A DNA stretch of 64,000 nt, taken from positions 1-64,000 of the forward strand of contig DASZTW010000001.1 in assembly GCA_035547835.1 (NCBI GenBank), read 5' to 3'. This document shows positions 34,749-43,497 of this stretch, piece by piece. Source of the stretch: Acidimicrobiales bacterium (GTDB lineage Bacteria; Actinomycetota; Acidimicrobiia; Acidimicrobiales; Iamiaceae). Under the pieces are notes generated by a model. It was not told where the DNA came from. It did not search any database and saw nothing but the letters and a program-made list of their open reading frames with translations. Position 1 is the first letter of the stretch; every line of letters starts with the position of its first letter. A program made the position numbers and the translations under genes.

Positions 34749-36092
34749 TCAGACGGGGGTTGGCACCCAGTTGCCGTGGAAGCCGTACGGGACGCGCACC
34801 GGAAGGTGCACTTGCGCCTGAGTCTCGAGCGTCGCCGCGTCGAGGAGGAACAAGCTGCTGCGGTCTGACGCCAGGTCGTAGACCAGACCCATCAGCACGC
34901 CGTCATCTTCGGTGGCGTCGGCGGCATTCGGCACGAACACGAACTCACCCGCCCCGCATCCCTTGCCGAACGTGCGCACGACGGACGTGGCGGTCTGCAA
35001 GTCATGGCGGTACACGGTGCCTTCGGCTTCCCGAGCGTGCTCGAGGTCGAAGCTCGAGGCGTAGCCGTAGCGGTGACGTCGACCGACGAGCCGCTCGTCG
35101 ACGCGGGGGAACTCCTGGGCGCGGTCGTCACGCCGTTCAGTGGCGACGCTGCCGCCCCTCGAGTCCATCGTCCACCGCTCGAGCGCGGGGGCGGCCTCGC
35201 TCGGGGCCAGGCGCTCCCGGTCGAACATGCGGTCGTAGCGCACCACGTCGAGCACGATCCGGTCACCGTCGTCGTACGCGTTCATCGGGTGGAACACGTA
35301 GCAGGGCTCGATGTCGAACCAGCGGATCGCCGAAGCGTCGGCGTCGCGGGGCAACACCCCGAGCCGCGCCGGGTAGTCGGCCTGCCAGCAGTACGGGAAA
35401 GTGGCACCGGCGGTCACCATGTCGAGGTCGAACGCCACCGGCAGGTCGTACACCACCACGTGCCGCTCGGTCAGCGAGAAGTCGTGCATCATCGGGCTGC
35501 CGTACACGGGGATCTCGACGGTCCGACGCACCCGCGCGTCGTTGCCGATCACGGTGTACTGCACGTTGTTGCCCCACCCGAAGTAGTACGACAGCGCGTG
35601 GAGCTCACCGCTTTCGGGGTCGCGCTTGGGATGGGCGGTGTAGCCCTGCGGCAAGGTGCCGGCGAAGTCGCACGGACCCACGGTGTCGAGCTCGTCGGTG
35701 AGCTCGTACGGCGACGACCCGCCTTCGACGATCGCGAACGTGCGCCCCGCATGGCCGATCACATTGGTGTTGGCAGCGAAGTCGAACTCGAGCGTGGGGC
35801 GCGGCGGCTCCCCCAGCGCCTCGGCGACCCCCGCAGACCGGACCCAACGGTTCCGATACCACTCGGCCTTGCCGTCGCGGAGGCGCAGGCCGTGCACCAT
35901 GCCGTCGCCGGTGAACCAGTGGTACGTGGCCGGCTCGACGGCGCGCGCCGGGTTCGGCCCGTTGCGGAGGTAGCGGCCGTCGAGGTGGTGCGGGATGGTG
36001 CCGGTGACCGCGAGGTCGACAACGTCGACCTCGTCGGTCACCGGGGCGAAGTTGCCGTCGAGGTACGGACTCGTTCGCGGCGGAAGGGCCAT
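34749..36092 (-). CDS. Carotenoid cleavage oxygenase
   Basis: 447-residue member of the retinal pigment epithelium/carotenoid oxygenase family, a seven-bladed beta-propeller with Fe(II) held by four histidines. Candidates are seen in order: TAHPKRD, MMHDFSLTERHV, CYVFHPMNAYD and the C-terminal PYGFHGNWVP. It would split a carotenoid or stilbenoid double bond. RNGPNPARAVEPATYHWFTGDGMVHGL at the N-terminus is characteristic. It is the last gene of an operon with a TetR regulator and a diiron protein, starting nine bases after the latter. Confidence 0.93.
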   Translation of the reverse strand: MALPPRTSPYLDGNFAPVTDEVDVVDLAVTGTIPHHLDGRYLRNGPNPARAVEPATYHWFTGDGMVHGLRLRDGKAEWYRNRWVRSAGVAEALGEPPRPTLEFDFAANTNVIGHAGRTFAIVEGGSSPYELTDELDTVGPCDFAGTLPQGYTAHPKRDPESGELHALSYYFGWGNNVQYTVIGNDARVRRTVEIPVYGSPMMHDFSLTERHVVVYDLPVAFDLDMVTAGATFPYCWQADYPARLGVLPRDADASAIRWFDIEPCYVFHPMNAYDDGDRIVLDVVRYDRMFDRERLAPSEAAPALERWTMDSRGGSVATERRDDRAQEFPRVDERLVGRRHRYGYASSFDLEHAREAEGTVYRHDLQTATSVVRTFGKGCGAGEFVFVPNAADATEDDGVLMGLVYDLASDRSSLFLLDAATLETQAQVHLPVRVPYGFHGNWVPTPV

Positions 36093-36101
36093 CGCCGGCG
36101 G

Positions 36102-37250
36102 TCAGGCCGACGCTTCGGCAGCTGCGTCGCGGTCCTTGGACACCTCGTCGAGCAGCTCGTACTCCTCGCCGGTGTCGACCCAGTCCTCGAACTGGGTCAC
36201 GCCCAGCGCGTCGAACTTCTTGCGCAACCAGCCGCCGTTGGCGTCGAGCAGGCCGAGCTTCTTGCAGTTCGGCACGATCTTCGAGAACAGCAGCTGCTGG
36301 AACGGGTCCTGCGCCTTCTGCTCGTCGGTCTGGTTGAACAGGTGGACGGCCTTCTTCACGTCGACGCCCATCCGCTCCCACACCTCTTGCTGCAAGAACC
36401 GGTCGCGCATGCGGACGGCGGCTTCGTACGCGAACTCCTGGCGGTCCTGCATCTCAGCGTCGGTCAAGCCCTCGTAGTACTCCCGCAGGCTCAGCACGCC
36501 GAACGCCACGTGACGGGCTTCGTCGCTCATCACGTAGCGCAAGAGCTGCTTGAACAGCGGTTCCTGGGTGGTCTGGTGCGCCATGCCGAACGCGGCGAGG
36601 GCGAGGCCCTCCACCATGATCTGCATGCCGAGGTACGTCATGTCCCAACGGCTGTCGTTGATGATGTCGTCGAGCAGCATCCGCAAGTGGGCGTTGATCG
36701 GGTAGTGCCCACCCAGCTTGGTGTCGAGGTACTTGGCGAAGACCTCCACGTGGCGGGCTTCGTCCATCACCTGCGTGGCGGCGTAGTACTTGGCGTCGAT
36801 CCACGGCACCGTCTCGACGATCTTGGCGGTGCAGATCAGCGCGCCTTGCTCGCCGTGCATGAACTGGCTGTTGGTCCAGCGCACGGTCTCGATGCCGAGC
36901 TGGTCCCACTCCTTCTTGCCCCACTTGGCGAAGTCGGTGCCGGTCAGGTCGACGCCGAGTTGGGCGAGGATGTCGCCGTCGACGCGGCCGTTGTCGTTGA
37001 GCACCTGCTCGATGTCGACATCGGTGTCCCAGGGAAGGTCGGTCTCGCCGTTCCACTGTGAGTGCTTGGCCTTCTCGTACAGCTTGTTGAGGGCCGGGCG
37101 AGCGCCCTTCTCGTAGTCCCACGTGAAGATCGCGTCGGCGTTGTCCTCGACGGTGTGGATGGCCTCGGTCACGTCGGTGTTCGTGATCGCGAGGATCGCT
37201 TCGAGGTCGTTGACGTCGTCGCGTCCGAGGATCTCGGCGTCGGTGGTCAT
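36102..37250 (-). CDS. Ferritin-like diiron oxygenase (AurF/R2-like)
   Basis: 382 residues, helical. Two Glu...DE-x2-H modules supply a diiron site: E in MHGEQGAL with DEARHVEVF, and E in MVEGLALAAFG with SDEARHVAFG, each about 30 residues apart, as in AurF, R2 and related oxygenases. The substrate is unknown. ATG 37250 overlaps the tetR stop (ATGA), and the carotenoid oxygenase follows, so it may hydroxylate or desaturate a carotenoid or apocarotenoid. It is too large and diverged to be ribonucleotide reductase R2. Confidence 0.83.
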   Translation of the reverse strand: MTTDAEILGRDDVNDLEAILAITNTDVTEAIHTVEDNADAIFTWDYEKGARPALNKLYEKAKHSQWNGETDLPWDTDVDIEQVLNDNGRVDGDILAQLGVDLTGTDFAKWGKKEWDQLGIETVRWTNSQFMHGEQGALICTAKIVETVPWIDAKYYAATQVMDEARHVEVFAKYLDTKLGGHYPINAHLRMLLDDIINDSRWDMTYLGMQIMVEGLALAAFGMAHQTTQEPLFKQLLRYVMSDEARHVAFGVLSLREYYEGLTDAEMQDRQEFAYEAAVRMRDRFLQQEVWERMGVDVKKAVHLFNQTDEQKAQDPFQQLLFSKIVPNCKKLGLLDANGGWLRKKFDALGVTQFEDWVDTGEEYELLDEVSKDRDAAAEASA

Positions 37251-37870
37251 TGGGGGTCCCCCTTGGTGTTCTGTGTCTCAGATTGCGGTCGCAGGCTCGC
37301 GACCAGATGGGCGATGAGGTCCTCCCAGGGGCCCGGCGTGGGCAGCGGGAGGTCGAGTACGTCGAGCAGCAAGAAACCGAACCCGACGGCGTGGCAGAAC
37401 GTGACCAGCGCGTCGGTGTCGAAGCCGTCGTCGATACCGCCGTCGCCTTTGGCCGCCTCGACGATGGCCTGGAGGCGGTCTTGGCGCTCGAGCACCCGGT
37501 TGCGGAGCACCTCCGCCATCTCGGGGTTGCGGCGACCGGCGACCATGGCCTCCAACAACAACGTGCTGGTGCCGAGGCTCGGGTCCTTCACCAGGCTGGA
37601 GCCGGCGGCGAGCAGGATGTCCTCCATCCGGCCCTGGAAATGGTGGTCGGCGAAGAGCTTGTCGAGCTCGTCGCTCGCGTGCGGGTCGAGCGCTTCGACG
37701 AGGAGGTCGGCCTTGCCCGAGAAGCGGCTGTAGATCGCTCCCGTGGTGACGCCGGCGCGCCGGGCGATCTCGGCCACCCCGGCCTTGTCGTAACCCCGCT
37801 CAGCGAAGACTTCGGCGGCGGCAGCCAACAACCGGTCGGTCAGCTCCGTGTCCGCGGGCGCACTGCTCAC
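37247..37870 (-). CDS. TetR family transcriptional regulator
   Basis: 207 residues. The N-terminal HTH (ELTDRLLAAAAEVFAERGYDKAGVAEIARRAGVTTGAIYSRF) is followed by a helical ligand domain. Start GTG 37870 directly follows a predicted leaderless promoter with an operator inside it. It is the first gene of the tetR-diiron-carotenoid oxygenase operon, so it probably represses that operon and itself until a hydrophobic ligand, perhaps a carotenoid product, binds. Confidence 0.92.
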   Translation of the reverse strand: MSSAPADTELTDRLLAAAAEVFAERGYDKAGVAEIARRAGVTTGAIYSRFSGKADLLVEALDPHASDELDKLFADHHFQGRMEDILLAAGSSLVKDPSLGTSTLLLEAMVAGRRNPEMAEVLRNRVLERQDRLQAIVEAAKGDGGIDDGFDTDALVTFCHAVGFGFLLLDVLDLPLPTPGPWEDLIAHLVASLRPQSETQNTKGDPQ

Positions 37871-37874
37871 ACCT

Positions 37875-37905
37875 CGACAATAACGACTATTATCGAATTT
37901 GTAAA
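37875..37905 (-). promoter_or_regulatory. tetR promoter with overlapping operator
   Basis: On the minus strand TTTACA (37900-37905) and TATTGT (37877-37882) are 17 bases apart, and TATTGT ends six bases before the GTG at 37870. An imperfect 21-bp palindrome, CGAnAATAnnnnnTATTnTCG in form (37875-37895), covers the spacer and the -10 box. This AT-rich patch stands out from the local 70% G+C. Confidence 0.75.
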
Positions 37906-37914
37906 CGGCGACGT

Positions 37915-38766
37915 TCAGGTGACGTCCGCTGCCAGATCGACGTCGAGGGCCAGAGTCAGGCACCGGCAGCCGCCACCGGCCTTGAGGAACTCCCCCACGT
38001 CGACCGTCACCACGTCGAACCCCCACGACTCGAGTTGGCGCCCGACCCGCACCGGCGTCGAGGGCATGACGACGGTGGACCCGACCACCACCGAGTTGGC
38101 GCAGAAGCTGAGAGCTTCCGCGCTCTCGAGCCACAGCGGCTCGGGCACGAGCTCCTCGACCGCCCGCACGCCGTCGCGGTCCCAACCGCTCGGCGCGCAG
38201 ATGGCGCGGCGTCCGTCGAGCGGGCAGAACGTGAGGTCGAGGTGGTACAGCCGAGGGTCCACCAACTCCACGGACCGGACCGCCACACCCAACAGACCTG
38301 TCAGCTCCTGTGCGGCTCCCACGTCGGAGCGGAACGGATGGGCCGCCACCAACACGTGACCGCGCCCGCCCGGTGCGGCGAACGGCAAGGCGTCTCCGGC
38401 TCCCTCCTGGTCGATGCCGGCCGGCAGCCAACAGATCTCCCAGCCAGCCGACTCGAACCAGGCGGCGTCGATCTGCGTCTCACCTTGACGCTCGGGGAAC
38501 TTGAAACGAGCCGGCACGAAACGATGGCCGTCGACGATGCCCGCATTGGCCGTGAACACCAGATCCGGGACAGCCGGATCGGCTGGCAGCACGTCGACGG
38601 TCGCGCCGGCGGCCTCCAGCGCGCGGGCCAGCTCCGCCCACTGCTCCATCGCCCGGTCACGGTCGATCGCCACGTCGCGGTGCATCCAGGGGTTGATCTC
38701 GTACCGCACGCCGAAGTGCTCAGGTGGGCACATCAACAAGTGGCGCCCCCAGCCGAGACCCGTCAC
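37915..38766 (-). CDS. Amidinotransferase-family arginine deiminase/dihydrolase-like enzyme
   Basis: 283 residues of the guanidino-modifying (DDAH/ArgZ) fold. Marks are MCPPEHFGVRYEINPWM at the N-terminus, LVFTANAGIV near 68-77, the His of LYHLDLTF, and the catalytic Cys of FLKAGGGCRC near 266. The CPPxHF/INPWM start and the FTANAG segment resemble the N-terminal arginine dihydrolase domain of cyanobacterial ArgZ/AgrE, which makes ornithine from arginine; a dimethylarginine hydrolase is the alternative. A remnant resembling the partner ornithine cyclodeaminase domain lies just upstream. Confidence 0.8.
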   Translation of the reverse strand: MTGLGWGRHLLMCPPEHFGVRYEINPWMHRDVAIDRDRAMEQWAELARALEAAGATVDVLPADPAVPDLVFTANAGIVDGHRFVPARFKFPERQGETQIDAAWFESAGWEICWLPAGIDQEGAGDALPFAAPGGRGHVLVAAHPFRSDVGAAQELTGLLGVAVRSVELVDPRLYHLDLTFCPLDGRRAICAPSGWDRDGVRAVEELVPEPLWLESAEALSFCANSVVVGSTVVMPSTPVRVGRQLESWGFDVVTVDVGEFLKAGGGCRCLTLALDVDLAADVT

Positions 38767-38769
38767 GGT

Positions 38770-38874
38770 TCAGCCGTCCCCGCGGTCGACGCCGAGCACC
38801 AGCTCGACGGTCCTCGCCAAGATCGACGAGTCGACGAGGTGTCCCTCGACCGCGAACCTCTCCGTGACGGGCAT
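38770..38874 (-). pseudogene. Possible N-terminal remnant of a LOR/SDH (TIGR00300-like) gene
   Basis: A 34-codon frame (ATG 38874; GTG 38889 also possible) ends in TGA four bases before the arginine enzyme gene. Its EGHLVDSSILARTVELVL resembles the conserved start of LOR/SDH-type ornithine cyclodeaminases (EGHxxDS...L). In ArgZ/AgrE this domain is fused to the arginine dihydrolase domain, so a decayed neighbour is plausible. Only about 20 residues match by eye; a chance frame or a genuine small gene cannot be excluded. Confidence 0.4.
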
Positions 38875-38955
38875 CGTCCCCAGCCTCACAGGTCCGTCGG
38901 CCACGCGCAGCCATCCTGCGGCAGGTGCCGGAGGGCGGCCCGGGGCCGCATCCCG

Positions 38956-39978
38956 TCAGGCCAAGAGGTCGGCGGCGAGCGTGGCGAGCGGCGTCTGCGG
39001 GCGGGCGCCGACGTGGGAGATCACTTCAGCCGCGGCCACCGAGCCGATCCGCGCGCAGCGCTCCGGGCTGAGGCCGAGCACGTGGCCGTGGAGGTAGCCA
39101 GCCGCGAACAAGTCGCCGGCGCCGGTGGTGTCGACGACCCGGTCGACCGGGGCCGCGGGCACGGCCACCGTCGAATCGCCGCTGGCCACGACCGATCCCT
39201 TCTCGCTGCGGGTCAACACCCAGGTCTTGCCGTCGAGCGCCGCCGCAGCCTTGCGCGCCGTGTCGAAGTCGTCGACCTCGAACAGCGAGCAGATCTCGTC
39301 CTCGTTCGCGAACACGATGTCGATGCGCTGTCCGATCAAGTCGAGGAACTCCGCGCGGTGGCGGTCGACACAGAACCCGTCGGACAGCGTGAACGCCACC
39401 TCTCGACCGGCGCCACGTGCCGCGTCCATGGCTTTCACCACCGCGTCCTTGGCGTGCGGTGCGTCCCACAAGTAGCCCTCGACGTACGTGACCGCACCGC
39501 GGGCGACGAAGGCCGGGTCGACGTCGTCGGGGGTGAGCTGGCCGGCGATCCCGAGATACGTGTTCATCGTGCGCTGCGCGTCGGGCGTGATGAGGACCAG
39601 GCAGCGGCCGGTCGAGGGATCGTCGGTGCCGCCGTGCGCCGCGTCGGGCGCCGTCGCGACCGAGGTCGTCACGCCGGCTGCTGCCATGTCGTGCGAGTAC
39701 ACCGCGCCGAGCTGGTCGTCGCGCACCTTGCCGATGAAACCGACGGTGCCGCCCAGCGACGCGATGCCCGCCGCGGTGTTGCCCGCCGACCCGCCAGAGA
39801 TCTCGATGCCTGGGCCCGACGCGGCGTACAGCGCGGCCGACCGTTCGAGATCGACCAGGTCCATGGAGCCCTTGACCAGCTCGTGCTCGGCGAGGAAGTC
39901 GTCAGTGGCCTGGATCAACACGTCGACGATGGCGTTGCCGACCGTGACGACGGCGAGGTCTGGGGATTGGTCGCTCAT
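38956..39978 (-). CDS. PfkB family carbohydrate/adenosine kinase
   Basis: 340 residues of the ribokinase fold. ISGGSAGNTAAGIASLGG is PfkB signature 1 and VDTTGAGDLFAAGYLHG signature 2 with the catalytic Asp and anion hole; GNAIVDVL at the start is adenosine-kinase-like. A nucleoside or sugar kinase is expected; adenosine kinase is my first choice. Start ATG 39978, because longer readings would cross the divergent pepN start. TAAGTT lies ten bases upstream. Confidence 0.88.
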   Translation of the reverse strand: MSDQSPDLAVVTVGNAIVDVLIQATDDFLAEHELVKGSMDLVDLERSAALYAASGPGIEISGGSAGNTAAGIASLGGTVGFIGKVRDDQLGAVYSHDMAAAGVTTSVATAPDAAHGGTDDPSTGRCLVLITPDAQRTMNTYLGIAGQLTPDDVDPAFVARGAVTYVEGYLWDAPHAKDAVVKAMDAARGAGREVAFTLSDGFCVDRHRAEFLDLIGQRIDIVFANEDEICSLFEVDDFDTARKAAAALDGKTWVLTRSEKGSVVASGDSTVAVPAAPVDRVVDTTGAGDLFAAGYLHGHVLGLSPERCARIGSVAAAEVISHVGARPQTPLATLAADLLA

Positions 39979-40073
39979 AGCGGGACGGAACTTAGTGCGC
40001 GGGTCCGCGCCCTCCTTCACCGGGCGGTGCGCGCCGGTAGCCTCCGTGGTCCCGGACAACCGCAGGAGCAACC

Positions 40074-42674
40074 GTGCCACCCACCGATGCTGATGCCCGC
40101 GACGACCGAAGCGACGACCGAAGCGACGACGTGCGCCTCCCCAGGTCGGTCCTCCCCTCGCGCTACGAGCTCGAGCTCGAGCCCGACCTCGGCACTGCGA
40201 CCTTCCGGGGATCCGTCGTGGTCGACGTCGACGTTGCCACTCCTACGTCCACCGTCGTGCTCAACGCGATCGAGCTCGAGATCGACGAAGCGTGGATCGA
40301 CGTCGACGGCGAGCGCCGCGACGCGACCGTCACGCTCGAGGCCGTCACGGAACGAGCGTCGCTCGTCTTCCAACAGGAGCTGGCGGCTGGTCCCGCGCGC
40401 CTCCACGTGGTCTTCCGGGGCATGTTGAACGACAAGCTCCGCGGCTTTTACCGGTCGACGTTCACCGACAAGGCCGGGGCCGAGCGGACCATCGCCACCA
40501 CACAGTTCGAGTCCACGGACGCCCGTCGCGCGTTCCCGTGCTGGGACGAGCCCGACTTCAAGGCGAGCTACGCGATCACCCTCGTGGTCCCCGACGATCA
40601 GTTCGCCATCTCCAACGCCGCGGAGATCGGGCGCGAACCGGCCGGCGACGGCAAGGTCCGTGTGACGTTCGCCGAGACCATGGTGATGTCCACGTATCTG
40701 GTGGCATTCGTGGTCGGCCCGTTCGAGGCCACCGAGCCGGTCGACGCGGGCGGGGTGCCCCTGCGTGTGGTCACGCCGATCGGACAAGGCCACCTCGCGC
40801 CGTTCGCGCTGGAGATCGGCGAGTTCGCGTTGCGGCACTTCACCGAGTACTTCGGCGTGCCGTACCCCGGCGACAAGGTCGACCTGGTGGCGATTCCCGA
40901 CTTCGCGTTCGGCGCCATGGAGAACCTCGGCTGCATCACGTTCCGCGAGACGGCCCTGTTGATCGACCCGGCCCGGGCGACGCAGCCGGAGCTCGAGCGG
41001 GTGGCCGACGTGGTGGCACACGAACTGGCGCACATGTGGTTCGGCGACCTCGTGACCATGAAGTGGTGGAACGGCATCTGGCTCAACGAGGCCTTCGCCA
41101 CGTTCATGGAGACGGTGGCGGTCGACGAGTTCCGTCCCGAGTGGGATCGCTGGACCACGTTCGGCCTCAGTCGAACGGCGGCATACGACACCGATTCACT
41201 CGGGGCCACCCGTGCCATCGAGTACCCAGTCCACAGCCCCGACGACGCGGAGGGCATGTTCGACGTGCTCACGTACGAGAAGGGCTGCTCGGTGGTGCGC
41301 ATGCTCGAGCAGTACCTGGGGGCAGCGGAGTTCCGTGCCGGGATCCGCGACTACATCTCGACCCACGCGTACGCCAACACCGAGACGGGCGACCTCTGGG
41401 ACGCGCTCGAAGCCGCCACCGGCGAGCCCGTCCGCCGCGTCGCCGATTCGTGGATCTTCCAGGGTGGCCACCCGGAAGTGAGCGTCGGCTTGAGCCGAGA
41501 CGGGACCACCATCGCCCTGGGGCAGCGCCGCTTTCGGTACCTCGGCGGCGACGACGGTGAGCGGTGGGCCGTTCCCGTGCTGACGCGGATCGGCCAGGCC
41601 GACGGAACCACCACCGATCGCCGCGACCTGCTCGACGGCGACCACCTCGACGTGCGCCTCGACCAGCCCGCTGCCTGGGTCGTGGCCAACGCAGGCGGCC
41701 ACGGCTTCTACCGGGTGCGCTACGGCGGCGACCTGCTCGCACGGCTCACCGGCGAGGCGCTCACGGGCCTGTCGCCCTTGGAGCGCTACAACCTCCTCGA
41801 CGATGCCTGGGCGGCGTCGCTGGCCGGATCCACCGGCGTCGGGGACCTCGTCGGGCTCCTGCATGGCTTCGTGAGCGAGGACGACGTCAACGTCTGGCGG
41901 CGGATCGTCGGCATCCTCGGCGGCCTCAACCGGATCTGCCCTGATGCCTCCCGCGCCGCCTTCGCCTCGCTCGTGCGGGAACTGGCAAGACCCGCGTTCG
42001 ACCGGCTGGGCCCCACCCCTCGGGAGGGTGAACCCGACCAGGACGCCACTCGCCGGGCCGTGCTGTTCGAGACGCTCGGCGTGCTGGGCCGCGATCCCGA
42101 CGTGCACGCCCGCGCCCGCGAGCTCGACGCGCTCGTGGCCGACGACCAGCCCACCGGCCACCTCGCCGACGCGGCGCTCATCGACGCCGCGGTCCGCACG
42201 CTGGCACCGCAGGGCGACCGCGCACGCTTCGACAGCTACCGGGCCCGCGCGGAATCGGCCACGGTCCCCCAGGACACGCTCCGCTACCTCGGCGCGCTGA
42301 CGGATTTCGAAGGGGAAGACCTGTACGACGAGGCGCTGGCTCTGAACCTCACCCCAGCCGTGCGCACACAGGACGTGGGGCTCTTGGTGGTCCGGGCGTT
42401 GTCGAATCGCGCCAACGGCCCACGGGGGTGGCGGTTCGTGGCGGCGCACTGGGACGAGCTGCTCGGCCGCATGCCCGGCAACATGGCGGGCCGCCTCGCG
42501 ACCGGAACCCGCACGTTCACCGACCGCGCGCTCGCCGACGAGGTCGAGGCGTTCCTCGACTCGCACCCGATCGCGAACGCCGCCAAAGCGACCGCGCAGC
42601 ACATCGAGCGGATGCGGGTCAGCGTCGCCTTCGCGGAGCGCGGGGGCGAGGCGCTCACCCGAGCCCTCGGCTGA
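40074..42674 (+). CDS. pepN: M1 family aminopeptidase (PepN type)
   Basis: 866-residue zinc aminopeptidase. The exopeptidase motif GAMEN and the zinc site HELAHMWFGDL with E in WLNEAFATF are intact, and an N-terminal beta domain and C-terminal helical ERAP1-like domain fit the usual length. It releases N-terminal residues from peptides in the cytoplasm. CAGGAG lies upstream of the GTG start, with TAGCCT about 40 bases upstream. Codons 8-19 contain a short repeat (GACGACCGAAGC) encoding DDRS twice. Confidence 0.95.
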   Translation: MPPTDADARDDRSDDRSDDVRLPRSVLPSRYELELEPDLGTATFRGSVVVDVDVATPTSTVVLNAIELEIDEAWIDVDGERRDATVTLEAVTERASLVFQQELAAGPARLHVVFRGMLNDKLRGFYRSTFTDKAGAERTIATTQFESTDARRAFPCWDEPDFKASYAITLVVPDDQFAISNAAEIGREPAGDGKVRVTFAETMVMSTYLVAFVVGPFEATEPVDAGGVPLRVVTPIGQGHLAPFALEIGEFALRHFTEYFGVPYPGDKVDLVAIPDFAFGAMENLGCITFRETALLIDPARATQPELERVADVVAHELAHMWFGDLVTMKWWNGIWLNEAFATFMETVAVDEFRPEWDRWTTFGLSRTAAYDTDSLGATRAIEYPVHSPDDAEGMFDVLTYEKGCSVVRMLEQYLGAAEFRAGIRDYISTHAYANTETGDLWDALEAATGEPVRRVADSWIFQGGHPEVSVGLSRDGTTIALGQRRFRYLGGDDGERWAVPVLTRIGQADGTTTDRRDLLDGDHLDVRLDQPAAWVVANAGGHGFYRVRYGGDLLARLTGEALTGLSPLERYNLLDDAWAASLAGSTGVGDLVGLLHGFVSEDDVNVWRRIVGILGGLNRICPDASRAAFASLVRELARPAFDRLGPTPREGEPDQDATRRAVLFETLGVLGRDPDVHARARELDALVADDQPTGHLADAALIDAAVRTLAPQGDRARFDSYRARAESATVPQDTLRYLGALTDFEGEDLYDEALALNLTPAVRTQDVGLLVVRALSNRANGPRGWRFVAAHWDELLGRMPGNMAGRLATGTRTFTDRALADEVEAFLDSHPIANAAKATAQHIERMRVSVAFAERGGEALTRALG

Positions 42675-42717
42675 CCGTGAGGATCGGCGTGGGCGCGGCG
42701 CGCGTCGGCGCGTGCGC

Positions 42718-43401
42718 TCAGCTGGCCGGCAACGTGCTGGGCGAGCCCGCCGACGTGCCGCCGCTGGTGCCGCTGCCTTGCTGGCAAGCGGTCCCCACAT
42801 CGGTCACCGATGCGGCCGCCACGTACAGCAGCCGCGGCGTGGAGTCGCACACCAGCACGGCGTACTGCGTGGCCTCGCCCGCGATGGTGAGCGAGCAGCG
42901 GAACGACCCGTAGACATCGAGGACGCGCACCGAGTCGCCCGGGCACGACGCGGTGGGCGGCCCCGTGGCGCCGCTGCCGGCCGCGACTTTGGCGAACTTG
43001 GTGACGAGGTCGGCCTGGATCTTCGGGACCGAGAGCACGACTTTGTCGAGCAGGAAGCTCACGTTGCCGTGGTCGTCCTCTTGGACCACGGACGCATCGA
43101 CCTTCTGGCCCTGCACGGTGAGCTTGCACGTGAACGTGACGCCAGCCTGGCGTTTGACGTGCTTGGGACTGCACGTGGTGGCACCGACCTCGATGCCGGG
43201 ATAGCGCTGCCGCAGCTGACTCGGGATCTTCGTCTCGGCCTTCGACGTGGAAAGCCCGGCCGCGCTGCCGCACCCGACGACCACCACGCAGAGCACCAAC
43301 AGCGTGCCGATCGTGGCGGCCCACCGCGCCTCGCGCCGGTATGCGGAACGAGCAGGCGTGGGCCGGGGTGGACGGCGGCGGGGAGTGAGGACGGCGGTCA
43401 T
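42718..43401 (-). CDS. DUF4333 lipoprotein
   Basis: 227 residues. A basic, Pro-rich N-terminus leads to a hydrophobic signal with lipobox (VVVVGCGS). Two DUF4333-like modules follow (ETKIPSQLRQRYPGIEVGATTCSP...GVTFTCKLTVQGQ and a second half ending SFRCSLTIAGEATQYAVLVC), each with a Cys pair likely to form a disulfide. The C-terminus is Ser/Gly/Thr-rich. Function unknown; such proteins are common on actinobacterial cell surfaces. Start ATG 43401 (a GTG at 43434 is also in frame). Confidence 0.82.
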   Translation of the reverse strand: MTAVLTPRRRPPRPTPARSAYRREARWAATIGTLLVLCVVVVGCGSAAGLSTSKAETKIPSQLRQRYPGIEVGATTCSPKHVKRQAGVTFTCKLTVQGQKVDASVVQEDDHGNVSFLLDKVVLSVPKIQADLVTKFAKVAAGSGATGPPTASCPGDSVRVLDVYGSFRCSLTIAGEATQYAVLVCDSTPRLLYVAAASVTDVGTACQQGSGTSGGTSAGSPSTLPAS

Positions 43402-43497
43402 CGGCTGGTCATCGCGTGGTCGCGCCGCGGGCACGACCTGGCCCCCAGCGTCGGGTTGCGAGCCTATATGGCCGCGGCCACCCGCCGTGGTCGGTCG

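Noticed and set aside
36102-37250. Ribonucleotide reductase R2 subunit
   Set aside because: Diiron motifs fit the wider ferritin-like oxygenase group, but the radical-site context of R2 and an nrdA/E neighbour are absent.
38720-38914. 64-codon minus-strand frame between the arginine enzyme and the PfkB kinase
   Set aside because: Arg-rich shadow frame; the frame ending at 38770 in the same place carries the recognisable sequence.
41196-42800. 534-codon minus-strand frame antisense to pepN
   Set aside because: No recognisable motif, and pepN has complete M1 family motifs on the other strand.
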